Shown: piece by piece, positions 19,379-30,207 of the stretch
Numbering within the stretch: the first letter of the stretch is position 1
Layout of the letters: every line of letters begins with the position of its first letter
Assembly: GCA_920105805.1 (NCBI GenBank)
Contig: CAKKTI010000185.1
Coordinates: 7,051-38,967 of the forward strand
DNA from: Condylostoma magnum
Lineage: Eukaryota; Ciliophora; Heterotrichea; Heterotrichida; Condylostomatidae
Length of the DNA: 31,917 nucleotides
Direction: 5' to 3'
The notes under the pieces: generated by a model
Told to the model about the DNA's origin: nothing
What the model saw: only the letters and a program-made list of their open reading frames with translations
Database searches by the model: none
Made by a program: the position numbers and the translations under genes

Positions 19379-22300
19379 ATGTCGGAAGATAATTATAAAG
19401 GCTTAATTTACTATGTAAAAGTATCGATTTAGTAATACTATAAAATAAAGAAGCTTAAAGTATAGAAATAATCAAAAGGCAGTTATAAGATTCATAGTAT
19501 TATAGTATTTATTCAGATTTTATCTATCTTTTTCCCTTATTACAAACAAGGAGATATTGATTGAGATATTGGAAGCTTTGATATTATATTGAAACTCTTA
19601 ATGTTTCTAGGCTAACCCTTTGAATTGATAAGGACCTATTTCGGGTCTATTAACGTTTACGTTTATTTTCTTATTATATCCTACTCAGGTTTATGGCTTT
19701 TAAAACTTTTTACTACTATTTTTTATGCTATTCACTTAAGACTTGGATATGAGAACTAGACAATCAGGAAAAGAATATTGTCAAAACTAATCAAATTAGA
19801 TACTTCCTTTTCATATTTTTTTCTAGATTTGATGGCATTTGCAAATCTGAGGTTCTTTGCCTCTGAAATTTAATGCTCAAGATAACTTGATTGTGACACC
19901 CTATTAAGCGATTGAGTTCCCTTTATAATAGCTATAATATCGGCTTGATTTTTTATTATACTATCACTAACAGACAGTTACTATACAATTAGCTATTATT
20001 ATAAAAACAATCATAATAGTGCCTTTTATCCAGATATTTTATTGAATTTTAAGATTTCCTAGTTTATTCTCATTATAATACTGTAATTTCTAAGCAATTA
20101 TAATTATTAGTACATTTTATTAGTATTACTTGCTTTTATATCGATTTACCAGGTATTTATTGTCCTCAAACATCCAATTTATCATAGAAGATTTAATAAC
20201 TTATCTATATCTATTCAAGCAATAGCAACTTTATTATTCACCCTGTGCCTTATACTGAAAATACTTGTATAGGTATCTACTTTTTCAGTCCTTACTACTT
20301 TTAGCTTTTGCCTTCCCCTTTATATCTATATACTGGTCAGAACGTATGGAAAGGGATGCATAGTTAAATTAATTCAGTAAAAGGATTATAACTTACAGCT
20401 ATTCTAAATAATTAATTCAGGAAAATTTAAAGATATCGAATAATTAGACTTAAAAGACATTGTAAAAACTTATTAGGAAAAAAGAATCCTTTTTTGAAAC
20501 TTTTTCAATATTATTGATAAGGACTATGTTTTTTACTAGAAATGACTTATTTCTGAGTTATATGCAAATGCGGATGATATGCATAGGTAAATCGAGTTTA
20601 AATATGCTAATTCATTACTAAAAAGAAGAATGATGGAGGATAACTCAGAAAGTGAGCTTTGAGCCTTCTATAAATTTATGCAGCTGATTGATTAATTAGA
20701 TTATTTAAACTTACAATTATCGTTAATTCACTTTGAATTATACTCAGAACTCGGGTGCTAGTATAAAGAAAATAATCGAATTTCAGTGCTTTCATTAAAG
20801 CTGTAGAGAAACTACAAATAATTTTCGATTTTAAAGCAAAAAATAGGTATAACCATCCCTAATAACTTGTACTGCTGTTAAAAAATAGGAGATATTTACG
20901 GAGCTTTGGGAATGAAGGATAAATAGGAAAAACTTTATGAGAGGTTTATATATTTACGAAATAGGTTGCTAGATAGCAGTCTTAAAGACTCAATGCTTCA
21001 ATTTTTCCATCCGAAATCCTTTGTTATATTAGCCAGTGCCAATTGTTTAAAATAAGGTCAAATTAAATACTGCTTAAATCATGAAATTTTAGGATATTCC
21101 AAAGAGGATTTAATAGGCGCAAATATTAAGAGTATATTCCCATTTGCATTTTCAGACTAATAAATGCATATTTTAGATTTGAAATATCTTTAAGAGAATA
21201 GTTAAAATTTAGCTAATAAAAAATGCTTAATGATTATAAAGGATAAAAAAGACTAATATAAACTAGTGACTTATAAGCTCAAGATGCTAAATGATCAAAA
21301 TGATGGAAGCTTAGAAATAGTAATAATCATTTCTATTACAAAAAATCTAGAATTTTTAGTCTATAATGAATCTAATAGTATTCTGCTTATGACTAACTTA
21401 ATACAATCTTACTTTAAAATTGAAGATTAAAACTTAAATGTAGTAGATGCTTTTCAATTGCCAAGTGCTTTCTTTCTGAATAAAAAGTAGCTATTATTCT
21501 AAAAATAAAGTAAAAATAATTATAAATGTACGTTTGCATATACTAAAAGATTAAAACTTGTAGGATATTACGATTATATGCTCATTATTTTATAAAAGGG
21601 TGTTAAACAATAAATTTACTAATAATTATTTAATTGGAAAAGCTGAGATTAAGAAGAATAGCTTAAAAAGGCTAAGTCATCATATTCAGGACTAGATGAA
21701 ATAGCTTAATATAGTGAAGATGTTTCAACTGATAGATTGATTGATATACAATAGAATAAAAATAATGGATACTCTTATGCTAGTACTATTAAATCACAAT
21801 ATTAGCTACAGTTAATTCAGAATAGAATAAACATATAGAAGAAATTAGTAAGAATTGTATATATTTCGACTTACCTTTCAACTTTTTTGCTTTTATTTTC
21901 AGGAATTGCTATCAATATTGGGTTTTTCCAAGTACGAGACAATCTATCTGAAGTTATTAATATCTTAAATGAATTTGGAACATAAAGATTGTATTCTGCA
22001 TAAGTGTCTCTATATTCTAAATAATTGCTGATGGCTAATTATGAGCTGAGTTTAATGGAAGAGTAAATAGCAAGAAATAATCTTAAATAGTTATCATAGG
22101 AAATGAGTGATTTTATTGAAATATTAAGGCAGTTATACCATTAAGTTGATCCAGGCTAATTCAAAGATAGTTTAAAATTTTCATAGTACTAATGGAGCTC
22201 ATTTTAAAGTGATAAAAATTATATAAGGAAGGCAAATCTATTATAGATTTTAACTTGAATTGTTTCAGATAGTCATTAATTAAGTAATATGAAGATTTAA

Positions 22301-23446
22301 AAGATTACTAGAGATGATCCTGTTTTTCTAAGTGCATATTACAATCCTATAGGAAACGGAGTCAAAGCCCTAAACACTAGCATAAATTATTTCATTGAAA
22401 ACGAATCAAATACATTATAAAGTGAAATAGATCTCTTAAATTCATGTGGGTTGATATCAATCAGTATAGTTTGCACATTATAAATTGCTTTACTAATTGT
22501 CCTACTTTTGATTCTAGATAATAAACGGAAAAACCTATGAAACTTTTTCTATTAAATTCCTTTAAAATGCTATGAAATTCTCCGTATATCATCCAAAGAA
22601 AATTTAGTAAACAATTTCAATCATGATGACAGCCAATTTGAATTTGGCTCAAATACACGAAAGAGCTACTCCCGGTCTAAATATTATTATCTACTCCTAC
22701 TATCTTTACTCATTTACTACTTAATATTCGGATTTGTCTTTGGCCTAATTTTATACAATGAAACTGAGGGTATTAGCTCAATTTTAGACAACCAGCCAAA
22801 CTACATAACTTGGGCTGGGTACAGAATAACACTTCTTCAATAAATCCAATTTTGGTCTTTAGAGTATTGGTATGATGCAAAAGGTTATTCTAGATATAGC
22901 TTTATAAAAGACCTACAGCTAGTTTACAGCACTTAGGAGGAAATATCGAAATAATCTTAAAATCTAAACTACTTTCACCATTCTTTATAATTCGGACAGG
23001 ACTCATTGCACTTAAACAAAATAGAATTAACATAAGGGTAGAATGATATACTGTTAGACATATGCGGCGATAGAATCTGAACTTCACAAGGGTTTAATCC
23101 TGCAGTATTTGAGTTTATTGAATAAGCTAAACTTACAAAGTATAATCAATTAGATTTAGAGCATCTTGTAGAGTTCTAATAATTTGCAAACTCTCTTTTC
23201 AAATGTACTTAAGAATCAAAAGACAAATATAAAGAAATGGCAGATTAAGAGCTTGTTGATATTGTGAATTAAAACTATATATAGCTGAGCTATATAATTG
23301 CTATTCTAATTGCTATACTAATAGCAGCCATAAGACCTCTTATGAACAAATTCATTGAATCAAGTATCAGTGAAATCAAGATTATCGAGTTTTTTACTCC
23401 TGATATTGCAATTGATCTAGTAGTTACATATAAAAAGTTCCTTTAA
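19379..23446 (+). CDS. Giant multi-pass membrane protein with PAS domain (ciliate TmcB-like)
   Basis: About 1,355 aa in one uninterrupted frame. The N-terminal third has seven or more membrane helices (for example VYVYFLIISYSGLWLLKLF and the stretch after LTDSYY). A helical cytosolic part (residues 340-540) follows, then a PAS-like domain around residues 550-640 (LGYSKEDLIGANIKSIFPFA). Further pairs of helices come later (STFLLLFSGIAINIGFF, LLLLSLLIYYLIFGFVFGLI, and one near the C-terminus). This order is typical of the large TmcB-like PAS membrane proteins that are strongly expanded in ciliates; ligand and function are unknown, sensory signalling being a guess. It ends at three tandem TAA (23444-23452). 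Confidence 0.85.
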
Positions 23447-23454
23447 TAATAAAA

Positions 23455-24153
23455 ATGTAAGAAAAATTGATAGCTTAGGCAGTAAATTTTCTTAAAAATC
23501 CTTAAGTCAAAAACGCTGATAAAAGTAAATAGATTGCGTTTCTAAAGAGGAAAGGATTGACTGATGAGGATATACAGGAAGCCTTCAAAAGACTAGAAAA
23601 TGATGACTCACCAACTATTACCCTATAATAGCCTTAACAACCCTTGCAGTAGACTTAAAAAATAGCTTAGTACTCGAGATAGAAGTTAGAATAGTGGCCT
23701 GCACTCAATCAAATTAAGAATATTACAACATTATTAATCTCAGACAATGATTTAACTGATATTCCCTAGGATATTTAAGCATTAATGAATTTAAAGATAT
23801 TTGCAGCTAATGATAATAAAATTACAAGTGATAAAATAGCTTTGGAGTTCTTCTATTTACCAGAACTTGCATAAGTGTATTTAGCAAATAATAATTTAAC
23901 TCATATAAAAGGATTTTAAAACCTTATTTCACTTAATTACTTAGATGTGTCAAATAATGAAATTGAAGAAGTGGAGGATGAAATTGTAAGATTACATGGG
24001 CTGAAAGTGTTATTATTGCATAATAATAATCTATAAAAGGTAACATAGCATATAAATCAGTTAAAATAGTTAGAATAATTGACGATGTTCGGAAATCCAT
24101 CAATACAAAATTAGTTAGATTAATTAATAGATTATAAATGAGAAAAAAGCTAA
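23455..24153 (+). CDS. PEX14 N-terminal domain fused to leucine-rich repeats, about 232 aa
   Basis: Residues 3-47 match the PEX14 docking domain very closely: LIAQAVNFLKNPQV, then IAFLKRKGLTDEDIQEAF. In PEX14 this three-helix bundle binds aromatic WxxxF-type motifs of the PEX5 receptor at the peroxisome membrane. A Gln/Pro linker (QQPQQPLQQTQK) leads to leucine-rich repeats (ITTLLISDNDLTDIPQDIQA, LPELAQVYLANNNLTHIKG, LNYLDVSNNEIEEVEDEI, LKVLLLHNNNLQKV, LTMFGNPSIQNQLDQL) resembling LRRC57. The usual PEX14 membrane segment and coiled coil are absent. One frame covers both parts and no ATG separates them. Candidate ends: TAA 24151 (used), TGA 24163, or TAA 24265, which would add a hydrophobic tail. 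Confidence 0.85.
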
Positions 24154-24428
24154 GGTTTATTTTGAGACTCAAATATGTATAATTTTGGTATATTATTTAC
24201 CTTATGAGTTAAACTTTATATAAATTCCCTTATAAAGCATGCATTAGTTCCTGTATTTTTATTATAAAATAAATGTATTATAACAAAAAATCTATGTACA
24301 TTTTTATATAACTATAATTACTGTGTATGATTCTATATTTTCTTGAAATACTCCGTCAAAGTTTGAAATTGCTTCTAACTAGTTTATTATGAAATTGAAC
24401 TGTTTTGAAAGCTTATATTGATTACATT
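24154..24428. other. Convergent spacer between PEX14-LRR gene and EXO1
   Basis: AT-rich, 275 nt. The plus frame of the upstream gene continues as hydrophobic residues to TAA 24265, which may be a chance product of T-rich DNA. No other gene is seen. Confidence 0.4.
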
Positions 24429-25751
24429 TTAATCCAGAAAAGGTGTATTAGGCTGTACCTGCGTAGCAAATGGATTACTAATTCTAGGCGCATTATATTC
24501 TTAAATCGTATTGACTTCTTCTATATCATATTATTCTATTTCAGGCATTCTATACAACTACTTTAAGTCTTCAATTTCTCTTTTATTCTCTTCAAAGGTC
24601 TAAGTTTGCAGTTTTGGCTACTTTTTAACTTTTTCATTACTTTCCTCTCTTGGTCTTTTTAAATTTTCAGTGATTTATTCAATCATATTAAGTGTTTCTT
24701 CACTTTGCAAAGGTGCTATAGTCTTTTACCCTGCAATTCTCTCTAACTCTTATTAAGTCATTTCTAGTTATCTAGCTTGCATATTGATTGGGTTGATATT
24801 TCCTTTAATAAAATCTTCTAATTATTCAATCTGAATAGTTGGTACTTCCTCTTCGTCTGACGGTGTATTTAAATTAATGATTGATTTTTATTCTGGATCA
24901 TATACAGGGTAGTACATAAAGAACAATATAGCCTCATTTACTTACAACCTCAACTCCTCTGTTATGTACTTTTTGTATTTAAGATTATACGACAAGTGCT
25001 GCCATAATTTTTATCTGCTTTTATACAATTTGACTAATTTAAACGCAGTTTTAACCCCTATTCTCTTTATTCCTTTACTGTAGTCGCATCCACTGATTCC
25101 AGCTAGTATTGCGAGTTATTCTGGGCTAAAATTTAAAAATGTTTTAATATCAAGACTTGAATTACTTTCTAGTATCTCTTTCTTATCAAATAATTAACAA
25201 CTTCCATTTGTTTTCAGTTTATATATAATTTTAGGACATCCGAAGCAAATTAAGTCACTATCTTCTGAAATAACAGCATCAATGTATCCGATTTAGCATA
25301 AATAAGAAAGTTAGGGGTCAGCTTCTCCAGGTGCTACTATTACTTCAATTTCCATATATTGCAGTAGCTAAATTAAGTTATTTATCATCTAACCACTTAT
25401 ATTGAGCCCTCTAGTCAAATACTTTTATCCCTTAGTTATTTGCCCAGCCTCTATAAGTGAAATTCCTTTAGCTTAATTAGTGTCTCTTTAAAGACTTCTA
25501 TCTTCTCTTGTTTGCTCTTTATTACTTAAAGGTTTTCCATCAAATACAAATATTGGAGTTATATTATAATACTGCAACGCTCTAAGCATTCTTAATGCAT
25601 ATTTTAAGTAGTAATTTGATTAGCCTTGAGTTATAGTTCCTATAAAAAGCCAAGACATTGCGTCTATTCCTATACGTTGATTTGCACAATGCTATATGTG
25701 ATATTTTATTAGAGATTTTCTTATAAAGGGAAGTAGACCTTAAATACCCAT
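24429..25751 (-). CDS. EXO1: Exonuclease 1 (XPG/Rad2 family nuclease)
   Basis: 5'-3' exonuclease and flap endonuclease of mismatch repair and end resection, 440 aa. It begins MGIQGLLPFIRK, and the two-metal active site is complete: Asp30 (RIGIDAMSWL), Asp71 (FVFDGKPL), Glu143 and Asp145 (PGEADPQL), Asp164 and Asp166 (SEDSDLICFG) and Asp223 (GISGCDYSKG). The numbering falls close to human EXO1, and the helix-hairpin-helix segment GIKRIGVKTAFKLV follows. The C-terminal third is Glu/Gln/Lys-rich and short compared with animal EXO1 (about 846 aa), so most of the MLH1/MSH2-binding tail is absent. It ends PNTPFLD before TAA 24429-24431. No intron. Confidence 0.93.
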
Positions 25752-25781
25752 TTTTGCGGGAAAGTTTTATAGGAATTATTG

Positions 25782-26621
25782 TTAAACTACAGAATAATCT
25801 AATACTAAATCGATAGTGAAAAAATGATCTTGGTTTATTATTAGTTTTGTCCTTGGAAAATTCTTTGTTAATACAAGTCCTTAAGTCAAGGGATTACTCA
25901 ATTAATATTTCTTTACTCCTTTTTACTGTAAAATGTTTAGTTTATTTTACTATTGCTTTAGAATGCTTGGGAAGACAATTATAACCTTTGAATCGTTTTC
26001 ATAATTATCCAACATTAGATTAATTTAGTATATTTAGTCTAATATGTGTCCATGTGCATTGAGGTTTATGATGATTATGGAGTATTAGTGTTCCGGATGC
26101 ATTATTATGGCTTCTTCTCTGGGAACTTCATTAGACTATGAATAGATTAAGGGAAATTTAGAGAATATTCCATCTCACTTTTATAAGATAGTAGGAAATA
26201 TAACAAATTCAGAGTAATTTGTTAAATTATTATGAAGTTAGCACTGGTAAGAAGGTAGATTATATATAACGTTTAACTCTGCATTATGTCCTATAATACT
26301 ATTAGTAAGTAAAAGAGGATTATACTGATTCCTATTCTATACATAAAAGCTATAGTGATCAAACAATAGAACTCTCTATATACAGATTCCTAATGGGATT
26401 TGGGGATAAAGTATGTTCTAATGCTTTGTCCTTAGTAATATCATATTGTCATCGTCTTCTAATTCAATTCATTGGCAATCATGGTATATCAGTACTTAAA
26501 AATTAGGTCAGTTAATATAATCTGTTATTTACTCCTCCAGTTCCTCATAAGTCGCATCATTTTCTAGTGTAAATCTGTATATATTTCCTTCTATTACTAA
26601 GCAAATCTAAAAATGCTGCAT
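25782..26621 (-). CDS. PB1-like domain protein of unknown function, about 279 aa
   Basis: ATG 26621. Residues 1-72 look like a PB1 or ubiquitin-like fold: FQICLVIEGNIYRFTLEN, then TYEELEEQITDYI, LIYHDCQWIELEDDDNMILL, with the acidic OPCA-like patch expected of a PB1 domain. The remaining 200 residues are unrecognised; hydrophobic strands such as YSIIIINLNAHGH and KVIIVFPSI alternate with helices, hinting at an alpha/beta domain. Three TAA codons (25782, 25776, 25767) are candidate ends, all shortly before the EXO1 start at 25751 on the same strand. Pairing with EXO1 gives no clear functional hint. Confidence 0.65.
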
Positions 26622-26666
26622 ATGTAAAAATTCTTAAAAAATGTTTTATTAAAATTTGAAAGTATT

Positions 26667-27260
26667 TCATTTAGCTAATAACGGCTCTAATTCATCTTCC
26701 TGATCATTTCTTGACCTCATATATCTGAACCCCTGAATGCAAAGCATAAAAAACAGTAGAAAGATTCCTGATTGGAAACTTAGTAAAGGCGATCTTGGGT
26801 TTTAGGGATTATTTAGCTGCAAGCTATTGCATATTTAATCACAGAATTTCCCCTTGCAAACACTATTACACTGCTCTGCATACTCCCCTTCTAATTCACA
26901 TACATTATCACAATAACTATGACACTAAGTAAGATTTATGGTCTAAGCATCACCTTGAATTGCTAAAAGGTTGTAGCAAGAACGTCCTAAGAGGCATGCT
27001 ATTTCTTGGTCCTATGATTCACTTTTTAAAAGGCACTACTCAACATTACTTAACTAGCACTAGTCTGCATTGTTTATAGTTTTATTATTCAATTGAAATT
27101 CTGATCCAAGGATCGTATATTATCTGTAATTATTTTAATCATATACACTGCAACCGCACTTTGTAAGGCATTCTTTATTTTGATTTTAAGAGTCACAGGT
27201 TTACTTGCATTGCTAATCACATAAAGTTGCGAAGGTTTAGAATAAAAAAAGGAAAAGCAT
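26667..27260 (-). CDS. Type I membrane protein with Cys-rich ectodomain, 197 aa
   Basis: Signal peptide MLFLFLFQTFATLC from ATG 27260, then about 20 cysteines in an extracellular part with motifs such as CDQQCKQTCDS, CLTKCGCS, CHSYCDNVCE and CNSVCKGKFCDQIC. A membrane helix follows near the end (GIFLLFFMLCIQGF) with an acidic cytosolic tail ending ELEPLLAK, where LL after acidic residues resembles an endocytic sorting signal. The stop is probably TGA 26667-26669, with TAA TAA 18 nt later as the alternative if TGA is read as Trp. No family is recognised; it probably acts at the cell surface or in endomembranes. Confidence 0.68.
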
Positions 27261-27555
27261 TATTATAAATATTGTTATACAATATAGTAATAAGAAATTT
27301 AAATTTGTAGTTTCTGTGTTTGTTTTCATAAGGAAAATTTGTAGTTGATTATAAGATATTTGAATAATATGACTAATGTTAGACAATAGAACAAATCTTT
27401 GGGATTATTTATACAGCCAAATTTGCTTTAAGTAATTTCAATATAGAATATATTAACTATTTGTTGAGTGGTATAATAATGTTATCTTAATGGCATATAA
27501 GAAATAATAACTTTTAACCAGCAATAATTACAGTATAAATGTTATATAAATCCCC
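27261..27555. promoter_or_regulatory. Divergent intergenic region, 295 nt
   Basis: The only wide divergent spacer in the window, between start codons at 27260 and 27556. It is very AT-rich, with runs of T and A and no convincing frame on either strand. It presumably carries promoters of both neighbours; no motif is identified. Confidence 0.4.
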
Positions 27556-27915
27556 ATGAAATTCATATGCCTTAAGAAAACGACAAAAATCTTGCTCTAC
27601 TTCAGCCAGGACTCTGCACAACTCAAGCAGTTTAACTTAATCCTAAACCTTATCGTAAATAAAAAACCTTCAGCATAAAATAGCCTAATAAAAACAGTAA
27701 AATAAAAAACTTCACATACAGGTACAAATATAATAAACTTTAAGCCCTGAAATCCTTGATAAAGAGCAAAATCTCTAAATAACATAAAAACAAGCTTAAC
27801 TTAAATAACTTACATAAAAATTACAACAGGTGAATAGAATCCTATAACTTAAACAACAAATTTTTATTGAACAAGGCAAACTGACGAGCTTACAACTCCA
27901 AAAACTTACTTATAG
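27556..27915 (+). CDS. Small basic protein, 119 aa, unknown
   Basis: ATG 27556 to TAG 27913-27915. The N-terminus MKFICLKKTTKILLYFSQDS is basic and partly hydrophobic. Later residues are Thr-, Asn- and Lys-rich (FKPWNPWQRAKSLNN, then NPITQTTNFYW), with Trp encoded by TGA three times. It lies 55 nt upstream of the succinyl-CoA ligase gene on the same strand. No family is recognised; a mitochondrial or other small basic protein is possible. Confidence is limited because of its size and AT-rich composition. Confidence 0.5.
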
Positions 27916-27970
27916 TTAAATCTCCTTATAACTTTTCTTTCTATCCGCAAGTTTTTATCCACCAAAAAAT

Positions 27971-28891
27971 ATGTTTAGAGCTTTCTCCAGCACTGCTAGA
28001 GTCTTTGTAGACCGTAACACTCGTGTAATTTGCTAAGGCATAACAGGAGCAAATGGTACATTTCATACTTAGAAAGCAATTGAGTATGGAACTTAGGTTG
28101 TAGGTGGAGTTACCCCAGGTAAGGGTGGAATTAAACATCTGGATGTCCCAGTTTTTAACAGTGTAAAAGAGGCGAAGGAAGCTGTTAATCCCTGGGCCTC
28201 CTCAATATACGTTCCACCTCCATTTGCAGCCTAGGCCATACTTGATTGCATTGACTAGGAGATTCCATTAGTGGTTACTATAACAGAAGGTATTCCTCAA
28301 CACGACATGGTAAGAGTCAAACACGCTTTGAAGGGATCAAAAACCTAACTCATAGGGCCTAATTGTCCAGGAATAATAAAGCCAGGAGAATGCAAAATAG
28401 GAATTATGCCCGGATACATTCACACACCAGGAAGAATAGGAATAGTTTCTAGGTCAGGAACTTTAACATACGAGGCAGTTGACTAAACCACTAAAGTAGG
28501 ACTGGGCTAATCAACAGTAGTAGGAATAGGAGGAGATCCTTTCAATGGAACTAACTTTATAGATGTACTAGAGCGCTTTGTAAGAGATCCTTAAACTGAA
28601 GGAATTGTTTTAATTGGGGAAATCGGAGGAACAGCTGAGGAAGAAGCAGCGTAATGGCTTAAGGAACACAATGTGGATGATAAACCTGTTGTGTCTTTTA
28701 TTGCTGGTACCACTGCGCCTCCTGGGAAGAGAATGGGACATGCCGGAGCAATTATCTCTGGGGGAAAGGGAGGAGCTGAGGGAAAAATAGCTATGTTAGA
28801 GTCCGTTGGAGTTACTGTTACTAGATCGCCTGCACAAATTGGAGCCACGATGTTCAAGGTTATGAAGCAAAGAAAACTTATAGAAAGTTAA
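27971..28891 (+). CDS. SUCLG1: Succinyl-CoA ligase alpha subunit, mitochondrial
   Basis: TCA-cycle enzyme subunit that carries the phosphohistidine in the reaction succinyl-CoA + NDP + Pi to succinate + CoA + NTP. It has 306 aa. The short presequence [14 protein letters not shown] is typical of ciliate mitochondrial import. CoA-binding motifs [18 protein letters not shown] and GGVTPGKGG come first; [19 protein letters not shown] and [17 protein letters not shown] follow, and the active-site His257 lies in [17 protein letters not shown]. It ends KLIES before TAA TAA TAA. At least eight Gln are TAA/TAG. The beta subunit is not in the window. No intron. Confidence 0.96.
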
Positions 28892-28896
28892 TAATA

Positions 28897-29268
28897 ATGA
28901 GTCAGATTTTTATAGGTTTTAGTTGAAAAATGGACTTTTTCATTGGGGATTTAACATTAGGTCTTCTGGTATCCATTTTTAAAATATTTTTTTACGTTCT
29001 GGGGCCATCTTTTGTTCTTAGCTTATAATTAAATTTAAATGCTATTTTCAAATATTGGACAGAAGATACTCCATGGGCAAGGGGGGATGTTCTTAATTAT
29101 AGAGATTTTCAAGCTTCCAGCTTATATTTTTGCGTATCGCGCATATCTACAAACTTAAAATGATTCTTAAGGTAAAGTTATTTAACCTTTTGAATTGTTA
29201 GATGGACTGAAGAATTAATATCAAATTTCAAGACTGTACACATTTCGGTATCAAATAGAAATCAGTAA
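28897..29268 (+). CDS. Small membrane protein, 123 aa, unknown
   Basis: ATG 28897 begins five bases after the first stop of the preceding gene. The frame gives IGDLTLGLLVSIFKIFFYVL as a membrane helix, then FKYWTEDTPWARGDVLNYRD and a second, weaker hydrophobic part near LTFWIVRWTEELI. It ends at TAA 29266-29268, with TGA and TAA shortly after. Amino acid composition is convincing (six or more Trp, two of them TGA, and many aromatic residues). An alternative start is the Met 11 codons downstream. It may be an organellar membrane protein; the family is not recognised. Confidence 0.6.
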
Positions 29269-29312
29269 GTATGATAAAATTTGAATTCTGCTATTAACGT
29301 TAAATATTTAAA

Positions 29313-29966
29313 ATGTTATACTTTTACTTAATAACAGTGCTTTCTGTTTAAGATTGTCACCCTTAGTGCAAGTGGCAATGCGATGATCCTCACTGTCCTG
29401 CAATATGCGAGCCAATATGTGAGTATCCAACCTGTCATACATCCTGCATTCCTCCATCCCAACCTCTATGTGATGTTAAATGCGCAAAGCCTAACTGTAC
29501 TGTAATTTGCCCAGAAGAACCCTGTATATCTGACCTATGTGAAAAGTGCTATACATAATGCTAAGACCCGGAATGTGTAACACGTTGTAAAGCTCCAGAG
29601 CCTTAATGCTAAGTTGTATGCGAAGATTTAAAATGTGATTGGTAATGCTAAAAGCCAGAGTGCCCTAAGCCTAAGTGCGAATTGCTGTGTGAGAATCCCC
29701 ATTGTGTGCCTTAAGTCGAGTGTTGTAAGTGTGACGGGTAATAAGGAGTTTCTACTGATGGAATTTTTGCAGAGGGGGTAAGTGATGCAAATTGTTGCTC
29801 ATGTGGAGATCATTAAGCTATAGTTACAATTCCACAAACTATAATTAGAGAGGAAATATAAGAAATGGAAGATAAGAAGTTAAAAAGTTTTATAAAAGAG
29901 TAGAAATCTGATGCGGAAGGACCCGATGAGGTTTTGATTAAATTGGAAGAAAATGAGGAAGTTTGA
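29313..29966 (+). CDS. Secreted Cys/Pro-rich repeat protein, 217 aa
   Basis: Signal peptide MLYFYLITVLSVQ, then about 150 residues in which cysteine recurs every three to five positions, often in the pattern CxxPxC (CEYPTCHTSC, CAKPNCTVIC, CQDPECVTRC, CQKPECPKPKC), and ends with ECCKCDG and NCCSCGD. A charged helical tail of about 50 residues (QEMEDKKLKSFIKEQKSD) closes the protein at TGA TAA (29964-29969). Many disulfides or metal sites are expected. The number of repeats and tight spacing suggest a structural wall, cyst or granule protein; that is inference. No named family is recognised. Confidence 0.78.
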
Positions 29967-30207
29967 TAAAAAATATCTTTGTTATTGTCTTGTTTAAACG
30001 ATTTTATATGTTTTATGCTGTAATTACTTAAGAATCAGTTGACATTTTACTTTTATATGCAAGTAATAATAAGTAAATTATATAAAGTATATGATATATT
30101 GATAAAGCCGTTAATCTTCGCATATAACACATACTATTAAACAAGCATTAAACTTACAATAACATCTTATACTATAACAACTAAATAAAAATATGACATT
30201 AATTAAG

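Noticed and set aside
28591-28857. Pro/Ala-rich minus-strand ORF of 88 codons
   Set aside because: It lies antisense to the conserved active-site region of succinyl-CoA ligase alpha and is a shadow.
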